Below are positions 1-11,907 of a stretch of DNA of 64,000 bases, piece by piece. Position 1 is the stretch's first letter. Each line of letters opens with the position of its first letter. A program made the translations under genes and the position numbers. The notes beneath the pieces are model-generated. The model saw only the letters and a program-made list of their open reading frames with translations. It had not been told where the DNA came from and did not search any database. This DNA is from Primulina eburnea (taxonomy: Eukaryota; Streptophyta; Magnoliopsida; Lamiales; Gesneriaceae): positions 1 to 64,000 of the forward strand of contig NW_027330894.1 in the NCBI RefSeq assembly GCF_022965805.1, in the 5' to 3' direction.

Positions 1-398
1 TCCTAGGCAACCCCAAAATAAAGTCCATAGAAATGTCAATCCAAGTTCTTTTTAAGAATAGCACGCAAAAGTGTTCCCAAAGTTCTATTGACAACTTCAG
101 TTTGTCCATCCGTTTGAGGATGACAAGTAGTAGAAAACAACAATTTTGTGCCAAGTTTAGCCCATAAAGTATTCCAAAAGTAACTCAAGAATTTAACATC
201 GCGACGAGAAACAATAGTCCTAGGCATGCCATGCAACCTATCGACTTCTCTAAAGAACAAATCCGTAATGTTTGAAGCATCATCGGTTTCATGACAAGCT
301 ATAAAATGTGCCATCTTAGAGAATCTATCCACAACTACAAAAATAGAATCCCTCCTCTTCTTAGGCCTAGGCAACCCCAACTAAAGTCCATAGAAATG

Positions 399-1125
399 TC
401 AATCCAAGTTCTTTTTAAGAATAGCACGCAAAAGTGTTCCCAAACTTTTATTGACAACTTCAGTTTGTCCATCTGTTTGAGAATGACAAGTAGTAGAAAA
501 CAACAATTTTGTGTCAAGTTTAGCCCATAAATTATTCCAAAAGTAACTCAAAAATTTAACATTGCGACGAGAAACAATTGTCCTAGGCATGCCATGCAAC
601 CTAGCGACTTCTCTAAAGAACAAATCCGTAATGTTTGAAGCATCATCGGTTTCATGACAAGCTATAAAATGTGCCATCCTTGAGAATCTATCCACAACTA
701 CAAAAATAGAATCTCTCCTCTTCTTAGGCCTAGGCAACTCCAAAATAAAGTCCAGATAAATGTTAATCTAAGTTCTTTTTAAGAATAGCACGCAAAAGTG
801 TTCCCAAAGTTCTATTGACAACTTCAGTTTGTCCATCCGTTTGAGGATGACAAGTAGTAGAAAACAACAATTTTGTGCCAAGTTTAGCCCATAAATTATT
901 CCAAAAGTAACTCAAAAATTTAACATTGCGACGAGAAACAATAGTCCTTGGCATGCCATGCAACCTAGCGACTTCTCTAAAGAACAAATCCGTTATGTTT
1001 GAAGCATCATCGGTTTCATGACAAGCTATAAAATGTGCCATCTTAGAGAATCTATCCACAATTACAAAAATAGAATCCCTCCTCTTCTTAGGCCTAGGCA
1101 ACCCCAACTAAAGTCCATAGAAATG
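399..1125 (-). repeat. Representative 727-bp A+B satellite dimer
   Basis: This is one higher-order unit, a 364-bp A monomer (399-762) followed by a 363-bp B monomer (763-1125). The plus strand distinguishes the types. A carries aactccaaaataaagtccag, encoding FILELPR in an open frame. B carries aaccccaactaaagtccat, one base shorter, which shifts the frame just after the MDF motif and gives SWGCLGLRR instead of ILGLPR. The two types alternate over most of the clean array, so the dimer appears to be the main unit of amplification. Confidence 0.85.
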
Positions 1126-1852
1126 TCAATCCAAGTTCTTTTTAAGAATAGCACGCAAAAGTGTTCCCAAAGTTCTATTGACAACTTCAGTTTGTCCATC
1201 CGTTTGAGGATGACAAGTAGTAGAAAACAACAATTTTGTGCCAAGTTTAGCCCATAAAGTCTTCCAAAAGTAACTCAAGAATTTAACATCGCGACCAGAA
1301 ACAATAGTCCTAGGCATGCCATGCAACCTAGCGACTTCTCTAAAGAACAAATCCGCAATGTTTGAAGCATCATCGGTTTTATGACAAGCTATAAAATGTG
1401 CCATCTTAGAGAATCTATCCACAACAACAAAAATAGAATCCCTACCCTTCTTAGTCCTAGGCAACCCCAAAATAAAGTCCATAGAAATGTCAATCCAAGT
1501 TCTTTTTAAGAATAGCACGCAAAAGTGTTCCCAAAGTTCTATTGACAACTTCAGTTTGTCCATCCGTTTGAGGATGACAAGTAGTAGAAAACAACAATTT
1601 TGTGCCAAGTTTAGCCCATAAAGTCTTCCAAAAGTAACTCAAGAATTTAACATCGCGACCAGAAACAATAGTCCTAGGCATGCCATGCAACCTAACGACT
1701 TCTCTAAAGAACAAATCCGCAATGTTTGAAGCATCATCGGTTTTATGACAAGCTATAAAATGTGCCATCTTAGAGAATCTATCCACAACAACAAAAATAG
1801 AATCCCTCCCCTTCTTAGTCCTAGGCAACCCCAAATAAAGTCCATAGAAATG
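1126..1852 (-). repeat. Two ancestral-looking satellite monomers
   Basis: These two adjacent copies differ from the rest by [36 protein letters not shown] and [17 protein letters not shown], the second D of the GRD triplet and FWKTLW look closer to functional plant gypsy integrases than the common KKRRDS / SRRN / FWNNLW form. They may be nearest to the founder sequence. The position of the catalytic Asp is still replaced (Gly here). This rests on comparison among copies and memory of the family, not on a tree. Confidence 0.5.
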
Positions 1853-4397
1853 TCAATCCAAGTTCTTTTTAAGAATAGCACGCAAAAGTGTTCCCAAAGT
1901 TATATTGACAACTTCAGTTTGTCCATCTGTTTGAGGATGACAAGTAGTAGAAAACAACAATTTTGTGGCAAGTTTAGCCCATAAAGTATTCCAAAAGTAA
2001 CTCAAAATTTAACATTGCGACGAGAAACAATAGTCCTAGGCATGCCATGCAACCTAGCGACTTCTCTAAAGAACAAATCCGTAATGTTTGAAGCATCATC
2101 GGTTTCATGACAAGCTATAAAATGTGCCATCTAAGAGAATCTATCCACAACTACAAAAATAGAATCCCTCCTCTTCTTAGTCCTAGGCAACCCCAAACTA
2201 AAGTCCATAGAAATGTCAATCCAAGTTCTTTTTAAGAATAGCACGCAAAAGTGTTCCCAAAGTTTTATTGACAACTTCAGTTTGTCCATCTGTTTGAGAA
2301 TGACAAGTAGTAGAAAACAACAATTTTGTGCCAAGTTTAGCCCATAAATTATTCCAAAAGTAACTCAAAAATTTAACATTGCGACGAGAAACAATAGTCC
2401 TAGGCATGCCATGCAACCTAGCGACTTCTCTAAAGAACAAATCCGTAATGTTTGAAGCATCATCGGTTTCATGACAAACTATAAAATGTGCCATCTTTGA
2501 GAATCTATCCACAACTACAAAAATAGAATCCCTCCTCTTCTTAGGCCTAGGCAACTCCAAAATAAAGTCCAGATAAATGTTAATCTAAGTTCTTTTTAAG
2601 AATAGCACGCAAAAGTGTTCCCAAAGTTTTATTGACAACTTCAGTTTGTCCATCTGTTTGAGAATGACAAGTAGTAGAAAACAACAATTTTGTGCCAAGT
2701 TTAGCCCATAAATTATTCCAAAAGTAACTCAAAAATTTAACATTGCGACGAGAAACAATAGTGCTAGGCATGCCATGCAACCTAGCGACTTCTCTAAAGA
2801 ACAAATCCGGAATGTTTGAAGCATCATCGGTTTCATGACAAGCTATAAAATGTGCCATCTTAGATAATCTATCCACAACTACAAAAATAGAATCCCTCCT
2901 CTTCTTAGGCCTAGGCAACTCCAAAATAAAGTCCAGAGAAATGTCAATCCAAGTTCTTTTTAAGAATAGCACGCAAAAGTGTTCCCAAATTTCTATTGAC
3001 AACTTCAGTCTGTCTATCCGTTTGAGGATGACAAGTAGTAGAAAACAACAATTTTGTGCCAAGTTTAGCCCATAAATTATTCCAAAAGTAACTCAAAAAT
3101 TTAACACTGCGACGAGAAACAATAGTCCTTGGCATGCCATGCAACCTAGCGACTTCTCTAAAGAACAAATCCGTTATGTTTGAAGCATCATCGGTTTCAT
3201 GACAAGCTATAAAATGTGCCATCTTAGAGAATCTATCCACAATTACAAAAATAGAATCCCTCCTCTTCTTAGGCCTAGGCAACCCCAACTAAAGTCCATA
3301 GAAATGTCAATCCAAGTTCTTTTTAAGAATAGCACGCAAAAGTGTTCCCAAAGTTTTATTGACAACTTCAGTTTGTCCATCTGTTTGAGAATGACAAGTA
3401 GTAGAAAACAACAATTTTGTGCCAAGTTTAGCCCATAAATTATTCCAAAAGTAACTCAAAAATTTAACATTGCGACGAGAAACAATAGTCCTAGGCATGC
3501 CATGCAACCTAGCGACTTCTCTAAAGAACAAATCCGTAATGTTTGAAGCATCATCGGTTTCATGACAAGCTATAAAATGTGCCATCTTTGAGAATCTATC
3601 CACAACTACAAAAAAAGAATCCCTCCTCTTCTTAGTCCTAGGCAACTCCAAAATAAAGTCCAGAGAAATGTCAATCCAAGTTCTTTTTAAGAATAGCACG
3701 CAAAAGTGTTCCCAAATTTCTATTGACAACTTCAGTTTGTCCATCCGTTTGAGGATGACAAGTAGTAGAAAACAACAATTTTGTGCCAAGTTTAGCCCAT
3801 AAATTATTCCAAAAATAACTCAAAAATTTAACATTGCGACGAGAAACAATAGTCCTTGGCATGCCATGCAACCTAGCGACTTCTCTAAAGAACAAATCCG
3901 TTATGTTTGAAGCATCATCGGTTTCATGACAAGCTATAAAATGTGCCATCTTAGAGAATCTATCCACAATTACAAAAATAGAATCCCTCCTCTTCTTAGG
4001 CCTAGGCAACCCCAACTAAAGTCCATAGAAATGTCAATCCAAGTTCTTTTTAAGAATAGCACGCAAAAGTGTTCCCAAAGTTTTATTGACAACTTCAGTT
4101 TGTCCATCTGTTTGAGAATGACAAGTAGTAGAAAACAACAATTTTGTGCCAAGTTTAGCCCATAAATTATTCCAAAAGTAACTCAAAAATTTAACATTGC
4201 GACGAGAAACAATAGTCCTAGGCATGCCATGCAACCTAGCGACTTCTCTAAAGAACAAATCCGTAATGTTTGAAGCATCATCGGTTTCATGACAAGCTAT
4301 AAAATGTGCCATCTTTGAGAATCTATCCACAACTACAAAAATAGAATCCCTCCTCTTCTTAGTCCTAGGCAACTCCAAAATAAAGTCCAGAGAAATG

Positions 4398-4724
4398 TCA
4401 ATCCAAGTTCTTTTTAAGAATAGCACGCAAAAGTGTTCCCAAAGTTCTATTGACAACTTCAGTTTGTCCATCCGTTTGAGGATGACAAGTAGTAGAAAAC
4501 AACAATTTTGTGCCAAGTTTAGCCCATAAATTATTCCAAAAGTAACTCAAAAATCTAACATTGCGACGAGAAACAATAGTCCTAGGCATGCCATGCAACC
4601 TAGCGACTTCTCTAAAGAACAAATCCGCAATGTTTGAAGCATCATCGGTTTTATGACAAGCTATAAAATGTGCCATCTTAGAGAATCTATCCACAAAAAC
4701 CCCAAAATAAAGTCCATAGAAATG
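4398..4724 (-). repeat. 327-bp satellite variant with 37-bp deletion
   Basis: Compared with the A monomer, 37 bp are missing between ccacaa and aaccccaaaataaag. This removes the codons between the MDF and VVVDRF motifs. Because 327 is divisible by three, the deletion also removes the frame shift at that point. The same junction (ccacaacaaccccaaaataaag) recurs near 5746, 8011, 9185, 26312, 29300, 32291, 33465, 34639, 36418, 36747, 37920, 41518, 44750, 59250 and 60745, so the variant has been amplified. The copy here differs slightly (ccacaaaaacccc). Confidence 0.8.
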
Positions 4725-7700
4725 TTAATCCAAGTTTTTTTTAAGAATAGCACGCAAAAGTGTTCCCAAAGTTATATTGACAACTTCAGTTTGTCCATCT
4801 GTTTGAGGATGACAAGTAGTAGAAAACAACAATTTTGTGGCAAGTTTAGCCCATAAATTATTCCAAAAGTAACTAAAAAATTTAACATTGCGACGAGAAA
4901 CAATAGTCCTAGGCATGCCATGCAACCTAGCGACTTCTCTAAAGAACAAATCCGCAATGTTTGAAGCATCATCGGTTTCATGACAAGCTATAAAATGTGC
5001 CATCTTAGAGAATCTATCCACAACTACAAAAATAGAATCCCTCCTCTTCTTAGGCCTAGGCAACCCCAACTAAAGTCCATAGAAATGTCAATCCAAGTTC
5101 TTTTTAAGAATAGCACGCAAAAGTGTTCCCAAAGTTTTATTGACAACTTCAGTTTGTCCATCTGTTTGAGAATGACAAGTAGTAGAAAACAACAATTTTG
5201 TGCCAAGTTTAGCCCATAAATTATTCCAAAAGTAACTCAAAAATTTAACATTGCGACGAGAAACAATAGTCCTAGGCATGCCATGCAACCTAGCGACTTC
5301 TCTAAAGAACAAATCCGTAATGTTTGAAGCATCATCGGTTTCATGACAAGCTATAAAATGTGCCATCTTTGAGAATCTATCCACAACTACAAAAATAGAA
5401 TCCCTCCTCTTCTTAGTCCTAGGCAACTCCAAAATAAAGTCCAGAGAAATGTCAATCCAAGTTCTTTTTAAGAATAGCACGCAAAAGTGTTCCCAAAGTT
5501 CTATTGACAACTTCAGTTTGTCCATCCGTTTGAGGATGACAAGTAGTAGAAAACAACAATTTTGTGCCAAGTTTAGCCCATAAATTATTCCAAAAGTAAC
5601 TCAAAAATCTAACATTGCGACGAGAAACAATAGTCCTAGGCATGCCATGCAACCTAGCGACTTCTCTAAAGAACAAATCCGCAATGTTTGAAGCATCATC
5701 GGTTTTATGACAAGCTATAAAATGTGCCATCTTAGAGAATCTATCCACAACAACCCCAAAATAAAGTCCATAGAAATGTAAATCCAAGTTCTTTTTAAGA
5801 ATAGCACGCAAAAGTGTTCCCAAAGTTATATTGACAACTTCAGTTTGTCCATCTGTTTGAGGATGACAAGTAGTAGAAAACAACAATTTTGTGGCAAGTT
5901 TAGCCCATAAATTATTCCAAAACTAACTCAAAAATTTAACATTGCGACGAGAAACAATAGTCCTAGGCATGCCATGCAACCTATCGACTTCTCTAAAGAA
6001 CAAATCCGTAATGTTTGAAGCATCATCGGTTTCATGACAAGCTATAAAATGTGCCATCTTAGAGAATCTATCCACAACTACAAAAATAGAATCCCTCCTC
6101 TTCTTAGGCCTAGGCAACCCCAACTAAAGTCCATAGAAATGTCAATCCAAGTTCTTTTTAAGAATAGCACGCAAAAGTGTTCCCAAACTTTTATTGACAA
6201 CTTCAGTTTGTCCATCTGTTTGAGAATGACAAGTAGTAGAAAACAACAATTTTGTGTCAAGTTTAGCCCATAAATTATTCCAAAAGTAACTCAAAAATTT
6301 AACATTGCGACGAGAAACAATTGTCCTAGGCATGCCATGCAACCTAGCGACTTCTCTAAAGAACAAATCCGTAATGTTTGAAGCATCATCGGTTTCATGA
6401 CAAGCTATAAAATGTGCCATCCTTGAGAATCTATCCACAACTACAAAAATAGAATCTCTCCTCTTCTTAGGCCTAGGCAACTCCAAAATAAAGTCCAGAT
6501 AAATGTTAATCTAAGTTCTTTTTAAGAATAGCACGCAAAAGTGTTCCCAAAGTTCTATTGACAACTTCAGTTTGTCCATCTGTTTGAGGATGACAAGGAG
6601 TAGAAAACAACAATTTTGTGCCAAGTTTAGCCCATAAATTATTCCAAAAGTAACTCAAAAATTTAACATTGCGACGAGAAACAATAGTCCTAGGCATGCC
6701 ATGCAACCTAGCGACTTCTCTAAAGAACAAATCCGGAATATTTGAAGCATCATCGGTTTCATGACAAGCTATAAAATGTGCCATCTTAGAGAATCTATCG
6801 ACAACTACAAAAATAGAATCCCTCCTCTTCTTAGGCCTAGGCAACTCCAAAATAAAGTCCAGAGAAATGTCAATCCAAGTTCTTTTTAAGAATAGCACGC
6901 AAAAGTGTTCCCAAATTTCTATTGACAACTTCAGTTTGTCCATCCGTTTGAGGATGACAAGTAGTAGAAAACAACAATTTTGTGCCAAGTTTAGCCCATA
7001 AATTATTCCAAAAGTAACTCAAAAATTTAACATTGCGACGAGAAACAATAGTCCTTGGCATGCCATGCAACCTAGCGACTTCTCTAAAGAACAAATCCGT
7101 TATGTTTGAAGCATCATCGGTTTCATGACAAGCTATAAAATGTGCCATCTTAGAGAATCTATCCACAATTACAAAAATAGAATCCCTCCTCTTCTTAGGC
7201 CTAGGCAACCCCAACTAAAGTCCATAGAAATGTCAATCCAAGTTCTTTTTAAGAATAGCACGCAAAAGTGTTCCCAAAGTTTTATTGACAACTTCAGTTT
7301 GTCCATCTGTTTGAGAATGACAAGTAGTAGAAAACAACAATTTTGTGCCAAGTTTAGCCCATAAATTATTCCAAAAGTAACTCAAAAATTTAACATTGCG
7401 ACGAGAAACAATAGTCCTAGGCATGCCATGCAACCTAGCGACTTCTCTAAAGAACAAATCTGTAATGTTTGAAGCATCATCGGTTTCATGACAAGCTATA
7501 AATGTGCCATCTTTGAGAATCTATCCACAACTACAAAAAAAGAATCCCTCCTCTTCTTAGTCCTAGGCAACTCCAAAATAAAGTCCAGAGAAATGTCAAT
7601 CCAAGTTCTTTTTAAGAATAGCACACAAAAGTGTTCCCAAAGTTCTATTGACAACTTCAGTTTGTCCATCCGTTTGAGGATGACAAGTAGTAGAAAACAA

Positions 7701-7770
7701 CAATTTTGTGCCAAGTTTAGCCCATAAATTATTCCAAAAGTAACTCAAAAATCTAACATTGCGACGAGAA

Positions 7771-8010
7771 ACAATAGTCCTAGGTATGCCATGCAACCTA
7801 GCGACTTCTCTAAAGAACAAATCCGCAATGTTTGAAGCATCATCGGTTTTATGACAAGCTATAAAATGTGCCATCTTAGAGAATCTATCCACAATAGTCC
7901 TAGGCATGCCATGCAACCTAGCGACTTCTCTAAAGAACAAATCCGCAATGTTTGAAGCATCATCGGTTTTATGACAAGCTATAAAATGTGCCATCTTAGA
8001 GAATCTATCC
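7771..8010 (-). repeat. 120-bp tandem duplication inside a monomer (447-bp variant)
   Basis: The stretch from acaatagtcctagg to gaatctatcc is present twice, at 7771-7890 and 7891-8010. The junction lies where acaa of ...atctatccacaa meets acaa of ...agaaacaatagtcc, a 4-base microhomology that fits replication slippage. The first copy reads taggtatgcc and the second taggcatgcc. The 37-bp deletion follows immediately. On the minus strand the product reads [13 protein letters not shown], with two copies of the His-Lys-Thr-Asp-Asp block in frame. Confidence 0.9.
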
Positions 8011-8769
8011 ACAACAACCCCAAAATAAAGTCCATAGAAATGTAAATCCAAGTTCTTTTTAAGAATAGCACGCAAAAGTGTTCCCAAAGTTATATTGACA
8101 ACTTCAGTTTGTCCATCTGTTTGAGGATGACAAGTAGTAGAAAACAACAATTTTGTGGCAAGTTTAGCCCATAAATTATTCCAAAACTAACTCAAAAATT
8201 TAACATTGCGACGAGAAACAATAGTCCTAGGCATGCCATGCAACCTATCGACTTCTCTAAAGAACAAATCCGTAATGTTTGAAGCATCATCGGTTTCATG
8301 ACAAGCTATAAAATGTGCCATCTTAGAGAATCTATCCACAACTACAAAAATAGAATCCCTCCTCTTCTTAGGCCTAGGCAACCCCAACTAAAGTCCATAG
8401 AAATGTCAATCCAAGTTCTTTTTAAGAATAGCACGCAAAAGTGTTCCCAAACTTTTATTGACAACTTCAGTTTGTCCATCTGTTTGAGAATGACAAGTAG
8501 TAGAAAACAACAATTTTGTGCCAAGTTTAGCCCATAAATTATTCCAAAAGTAACTCAAAAATTTAACATTGCGACGAGAAACAATAGTCCTAGGCATGCC
8601 ATGCAACCTAGCGACTTCTCTAAAGAACAAATCTGTAATGTTTGAAGCATCATCGGTTTCATGACAAGCTATAAAATGTGCCATCTTTGAGAATCTATCC
8701 ACAACTACAAAAAAAGAATCCCTCCTCTTCTTAGTCCTAGGCAACTCCAAAATAAAGTCCAGAGAAATG

Positions 8770-9561
8770 TCAATCCAAGTTCTTTTTAAGAATAGCACAC
8801 AAAAGTGTTCCCAAAGTTCTATTGACAACTTCAGTTTGTCCATCCGTTTGAGGATGACAAGTAGTAGAAAACAACAATTTTGTGCCAAGTTTAGCCCATA
8901 AATTATTCCAAAAGTAACTCAAAAATCTAACATTGCGACGAGAAACAATAGTCCTAGGTATGCCATGCAACCTAGCGAATTCTCTAAAGAAAAAATCCGC
9001 AATGTTTGAAGCATCATCGGTTTTATGACAAGCTATAAAATGTGCCATCTTAGAGAATCTATCCACAATAGTCCTAGGCATGCCATGCAACCTAGCGACT
9101 TCTCTAAAGAACAAATCCGCAATGTTTGAAGCATCATCGGTTTTATGACAAGCTAAAAAATGTGCCATCTTAGAGAATCTATCCACAACAACCCCAAAAT
9201 AAAGTCCATAGAAATGTAAATCCAAGTTCTTTTTAAGAATAGCACGCAAAAGTGTTCCCAAAGTTATATTGACAACTTCAGTTTGTCCATCTGTTTGAGG
9301 ATGACAAGTAGTAGAAAACAACAATTTTGTGGCAAGTTTAGCCCATAAATTATTCCAAAAATAACTCAAAAATTTAACATTGCGACGAGAAACAATAGTC
9401 CTAGGCATGCCATGCAACCTAGCGACTTCTCTAAAGAACAAATCCGTTATGTTTGAAGCATCATCGGTTTCATGACAAGCTATAAAATGTGCCATCTTTG
9501 AAAATCTATCCACAATTACAAAAATAGAATCCCTCCTCTTCTTAGGCCTAGGCAACCCCAA
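8770..9561 (-). pseudogene. Chained integrase-core reading frame (263 codons)
   Basis: An open frame runs through a B-type core, a junction reading [20 protein letters not shown], and the 120-bp-duplicated core. It is open only because the 327/447-bp variant lacks the usual junction stop and frame shift. It contains three DRFSKMAHF blocks, no zinc finger and no intact D,D35E triad. It starts at a non-ATG codon inside the repeat with no recognisable promoter. I read it as a by-product of the repeat structure. Near-identical frames lie at 33050-33841 and 34224-35015. Confidence 0.7.
8945..9184 (-). repeat. 120-bp tandem duplication, second sub-lineage
   Basis: Same duplication as at 7771, but the first half carries cgaattctctaaagaaaaaatcc where the other lineage has cgacttctctaaagaacaaatcc. 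This pair of changes marks a distinct amplified lineage that is also seen at 33225, 34399, 37680 and 60505. Confidence 0.9.
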
Positions 9562-10547
9562 CTAAAGTCCATAGAAATGTCAATCCAAGTTCTTTTTAAG
9601 AATAGCACGCAAAAGTGTTCCCAAAGTTTTATTGACACTCAGTCTGTCCATCTGTTTGAGAATGACAAGTAGTAGAAAACAACAATTTTGTGCCAAGTTT
9701 AGCCCATAAATTATTCCAAAAGTAACTCAAAAATTTAACATTGCGACGAGAAACAATAGTCCTAGGCATGCCATGCAACCTAGCGACTTCTCTAAAGAAC
9801 AAATCCGTCATGTTTGAAGCATCATCGGTTTCATGACAAGCTATAAAATGTGCCATCTTTGAGAATCTATCCACAACTACAAAAATAGAATCCCTCCTCT
9901 TCTTAGTCCTAGGCAACTCCAAAATAAAGTCCAGAGAAATGTCAATCCAAGTTCTTTTTAAGAATAGCACGCAAAAGTGTTCCCAAAGTTCTATTGACAA
10001 CTTCAGTTTGTCCATCCGTTTGACGATGACAAATAGTAGAAAACAACAATTTTGTGCCAAGTTTAGCCCATAAATTATTCCAAAAGTAACTCAAAAATTT
10101 AACATTGCGATGAGAAACAATAGTCCTTGGCATGCCATGCAACCTAGCGACTTCTCTAAAGAACAAATCCGTAATGTTTGAAGCATCATCGGTTTCATGA
10201 CAAGCTATAAAATGTGCCATCTTAGAGAATCTATCCACAATTACAAAAATAGAATCCCTCCTCTTCTTAGGCCTAGGCAACCCCAACTAAAGTCCATAGA
10301 AATGTCAATCCAAGTTCTTTTTAAGAATAGCACGCAAAAGTGTTCCCAAAGTTTTATTGACAACTTCAGTTTGTCCATCTGTTTGAGAATGACAAGTAGT
10401 AGAAAACAACAATTTTGTGCCAAGTTTAGCCCATAAATTATTCCAAAAGTAACTCAAAAATTTAACATTGCGACGAGAAACAATAGTCCTAGGCATGCCA
10501 TGCAACCTAGCGACTTCTCTAAAGAACAAATCCGTAATGTTTGAAGC

Positions 10548-10552
10548 ATCAT
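10548..10552. repeat. Target site duplication, left copy (ATCAT), outer element
   Basis: ATCAT directly precedes the TG of the left LTR and matches 25893-25897. Deleting the element and one copy restores gaagcatcatcggtttc, the normal satellite sequence. Confidence 0.95.
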
Positions 10553-11560
10553 TGTAGTGACCCGTTCCAGAATCACCTACTAATCAGAACTTAAGCATGC
10601 AATTAACTTAATAAAACTGAATCAGATAAACAGCGGAAAAACAACATATACAGCCCGATCGAATCAGTAAGTACGAATACTAAAACAACCAAATCAAACT
10701 AAATCCCAAGAATAAAATACCAGCAACTACAGGTCAACCCCTGCTAGCTCCCTGTCCTCTCCCTCCTGGACCGTCCAACCTGAGACCTGCCCCATCGAAT
10801 AGGGTGTCCAAAACAGAGATAAACCGAGGACGTGAGCATAAAACGCTCAGTACCGAAAGAATGAGTATACAAGACTATGACATGCATGTATGCAAAATGT
10901 ACTGGATACCAGGGTCTGGGTATAACGAAAAACTGCTCAGGCAAATGACGTCAAGGTATGTAGCACTCTGCGCCGTCGCACCAGGAGGTGGCTCCCATAC
11001 CATAAACCTGTGGATATACCGGTATCCTGACCACCGTCGGCCAACGGGGTCCAACCATCCACAACAACCGAGGGCTGAGCACCCTCTGAACAGGCTATCT
11101 CAAAAGATAAACAGGCCCAACATGATTATGCAAATGCCGCATAATAAACCATGCATCATATGTCAGATAATAATGCAACACATAAACATGCAACACATAG
11201 TAAAGCATACTCAACCAGGATATCTCGGATAGTACTTCCGTACCTCAAACCAGTAGATCCTAGTAATCAACCCTAGAATCAAGCCTACAATCCAAGTGAT
11301 ACCATATCACTAAACCACATCTAAAAGCCTTAACTAGACTAATAGATACTTCCAAATCTCAAGGGAACCTAGAACCATACCTGCGTCCGTAGTCAGCCCA
11401 CTGATGCCGCTAGCTCCCAACTAGAGCACAGCTCCGCTACAAAGCCAGTAGCTCCCTGCTAGTGCCCGAACCTCGGGAAAAGCTAGAAACCCATCAGAAA
11501 CGACTAAAACGCTCTGGAACTCTCGGAATTGGTAATTGAAAAGTGAAGCCTCGCGCCTCT

Positions 11561-11568
11561 ATTTATAG
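11561..11568 (-). promoter_or_regulatory. TATA box in 3' LTR of outer element
   Basis: CTATAAAT on the minus strand, within CTATAAATAGAGGCGCGAGG. This copy is in the 3' LTR and could drive transcription outward into the satellite to the left, on the minus strand. Confidence 0.7.
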
Positions 11569-11573
11569 ACGAC

Positions 11574-11842
11574 GATCGGACGATCCGATCCACTTCGGAA
11601 GATCCGATCCTGTGCACTTCGGACGATCCGATCCACTTCGGACGTTCCGAACTCTGCATGTCTTCCACGTGTCCAGCCACCTGTCTTCGGACGATCCGAA
11701 CCTCTTCGGACGATCCGAACCCTGACACGGTCTACTGTTGACAAGACTCGGTCTGACACCGAACCGAACGGTCCATCCGAACCCACTTCGGACGATCCGA
11801 ACCTCTTCGGACGGTCCGATCCTGGTTCGTTCCTTCCGAACT
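11574..11842 (-). promoter_or_regulatory. Palindrome array upstream of TATA, outer 3' LTR
   Basis: About ten imperfect copies of a palindrome such as TTCGGACGATCCGAA or CGGACGATCCGATC occur upstream of the TATA box, in the U3 position. The region is GC-rich compared with the rest of the LTR. Dense palindromes here suggest a transcription-factor array or strong hairpins in read-through RNA. No factor is identified. Confidence 0.65.
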
Positions 11843-11895
11843 CGCAGAATATAATTAATCCAATAATTACTCAATTTAGGCATCGGGATACTACA

Positions 11896-11907
11896 TTCTC
11901 CCCCTCT
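11896..11907 (-). other. Polypurine tract of outer element
   Basis: AGAGGGGGAGAA on the minus strand abuts the 3' LTR and would prime plus-strand DNA synthesis. About 8 bases upstream lies an inverted repeat, ATTTCG-CGGA-CGAAAT (11915-11930), a motif that also precedes the tract of the inner element as TTCGAGGACGAA. Confidence 0.9.

Larger units (their letters stand above)
1..10552 (-). repeat. Integrase-derived satellite array, segment 1
   Basis: About 29 head-to-tail monomers of 363 or 364 bp. Translated on the minus strand, each gives the core of a Ty3/gypsy integrase: an MDF or LDF block (first catalytic Asp), [16 protein letters not shown], a [20 protein letters not shown] block, and [20 protein letters not shown] (catalytic Glu). 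Adjacent copies are nearly identical and start at 36, 399, 763, 1126 and 1490, a regular 363/364 alternation. The zinc-binding N-terminus, the C-terminal domain, RT and LTRs are all absent, so this is an amplified internal fragment and not a set of elements. The array is cut at 10552 by the outer retrotransposon and resumes at 25893 in register. Similarity to CRM-like chromovirus integrase is my recollection and has not been tested. Confidence 0.95.
10553..11895 (-). repeat. 3' LTR of outer element
   Basis: The LTR runs from TGTAGTGACCCG to GGGATACTACA on the plus strand and repeats exactly 13997 bp further right. Reading by eye I found no mismatch with 24550-25892. It follows the polypurine tract in the element's own direction, so it is the 3' copy. 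The small open frames inside it (for example 10804-11232) occur identically in both LTRs and resemble nothing I know. Confidence 0.95.

Noticed and set aside
291..530. A 79-codon plus-strand frame ([12 protein letters not shown]...) repeated dozens of times
   Set aside because: It is the antisense of the integrase core; its conservation follows from the repeat and it has no known domain or start context.
10804..11232. A 142-codon frame in the outer LTR as a gene
   Set aside because: It occurs identically in both LTRs, has no domain and lies in the LTR's non-coding part.
11574..11842. Heat-shock elements in the LTR palindromes
   Set aside because: The TTC and GAA triplets do not have the two-base spacing of the nTTCnnGAAn pattern.
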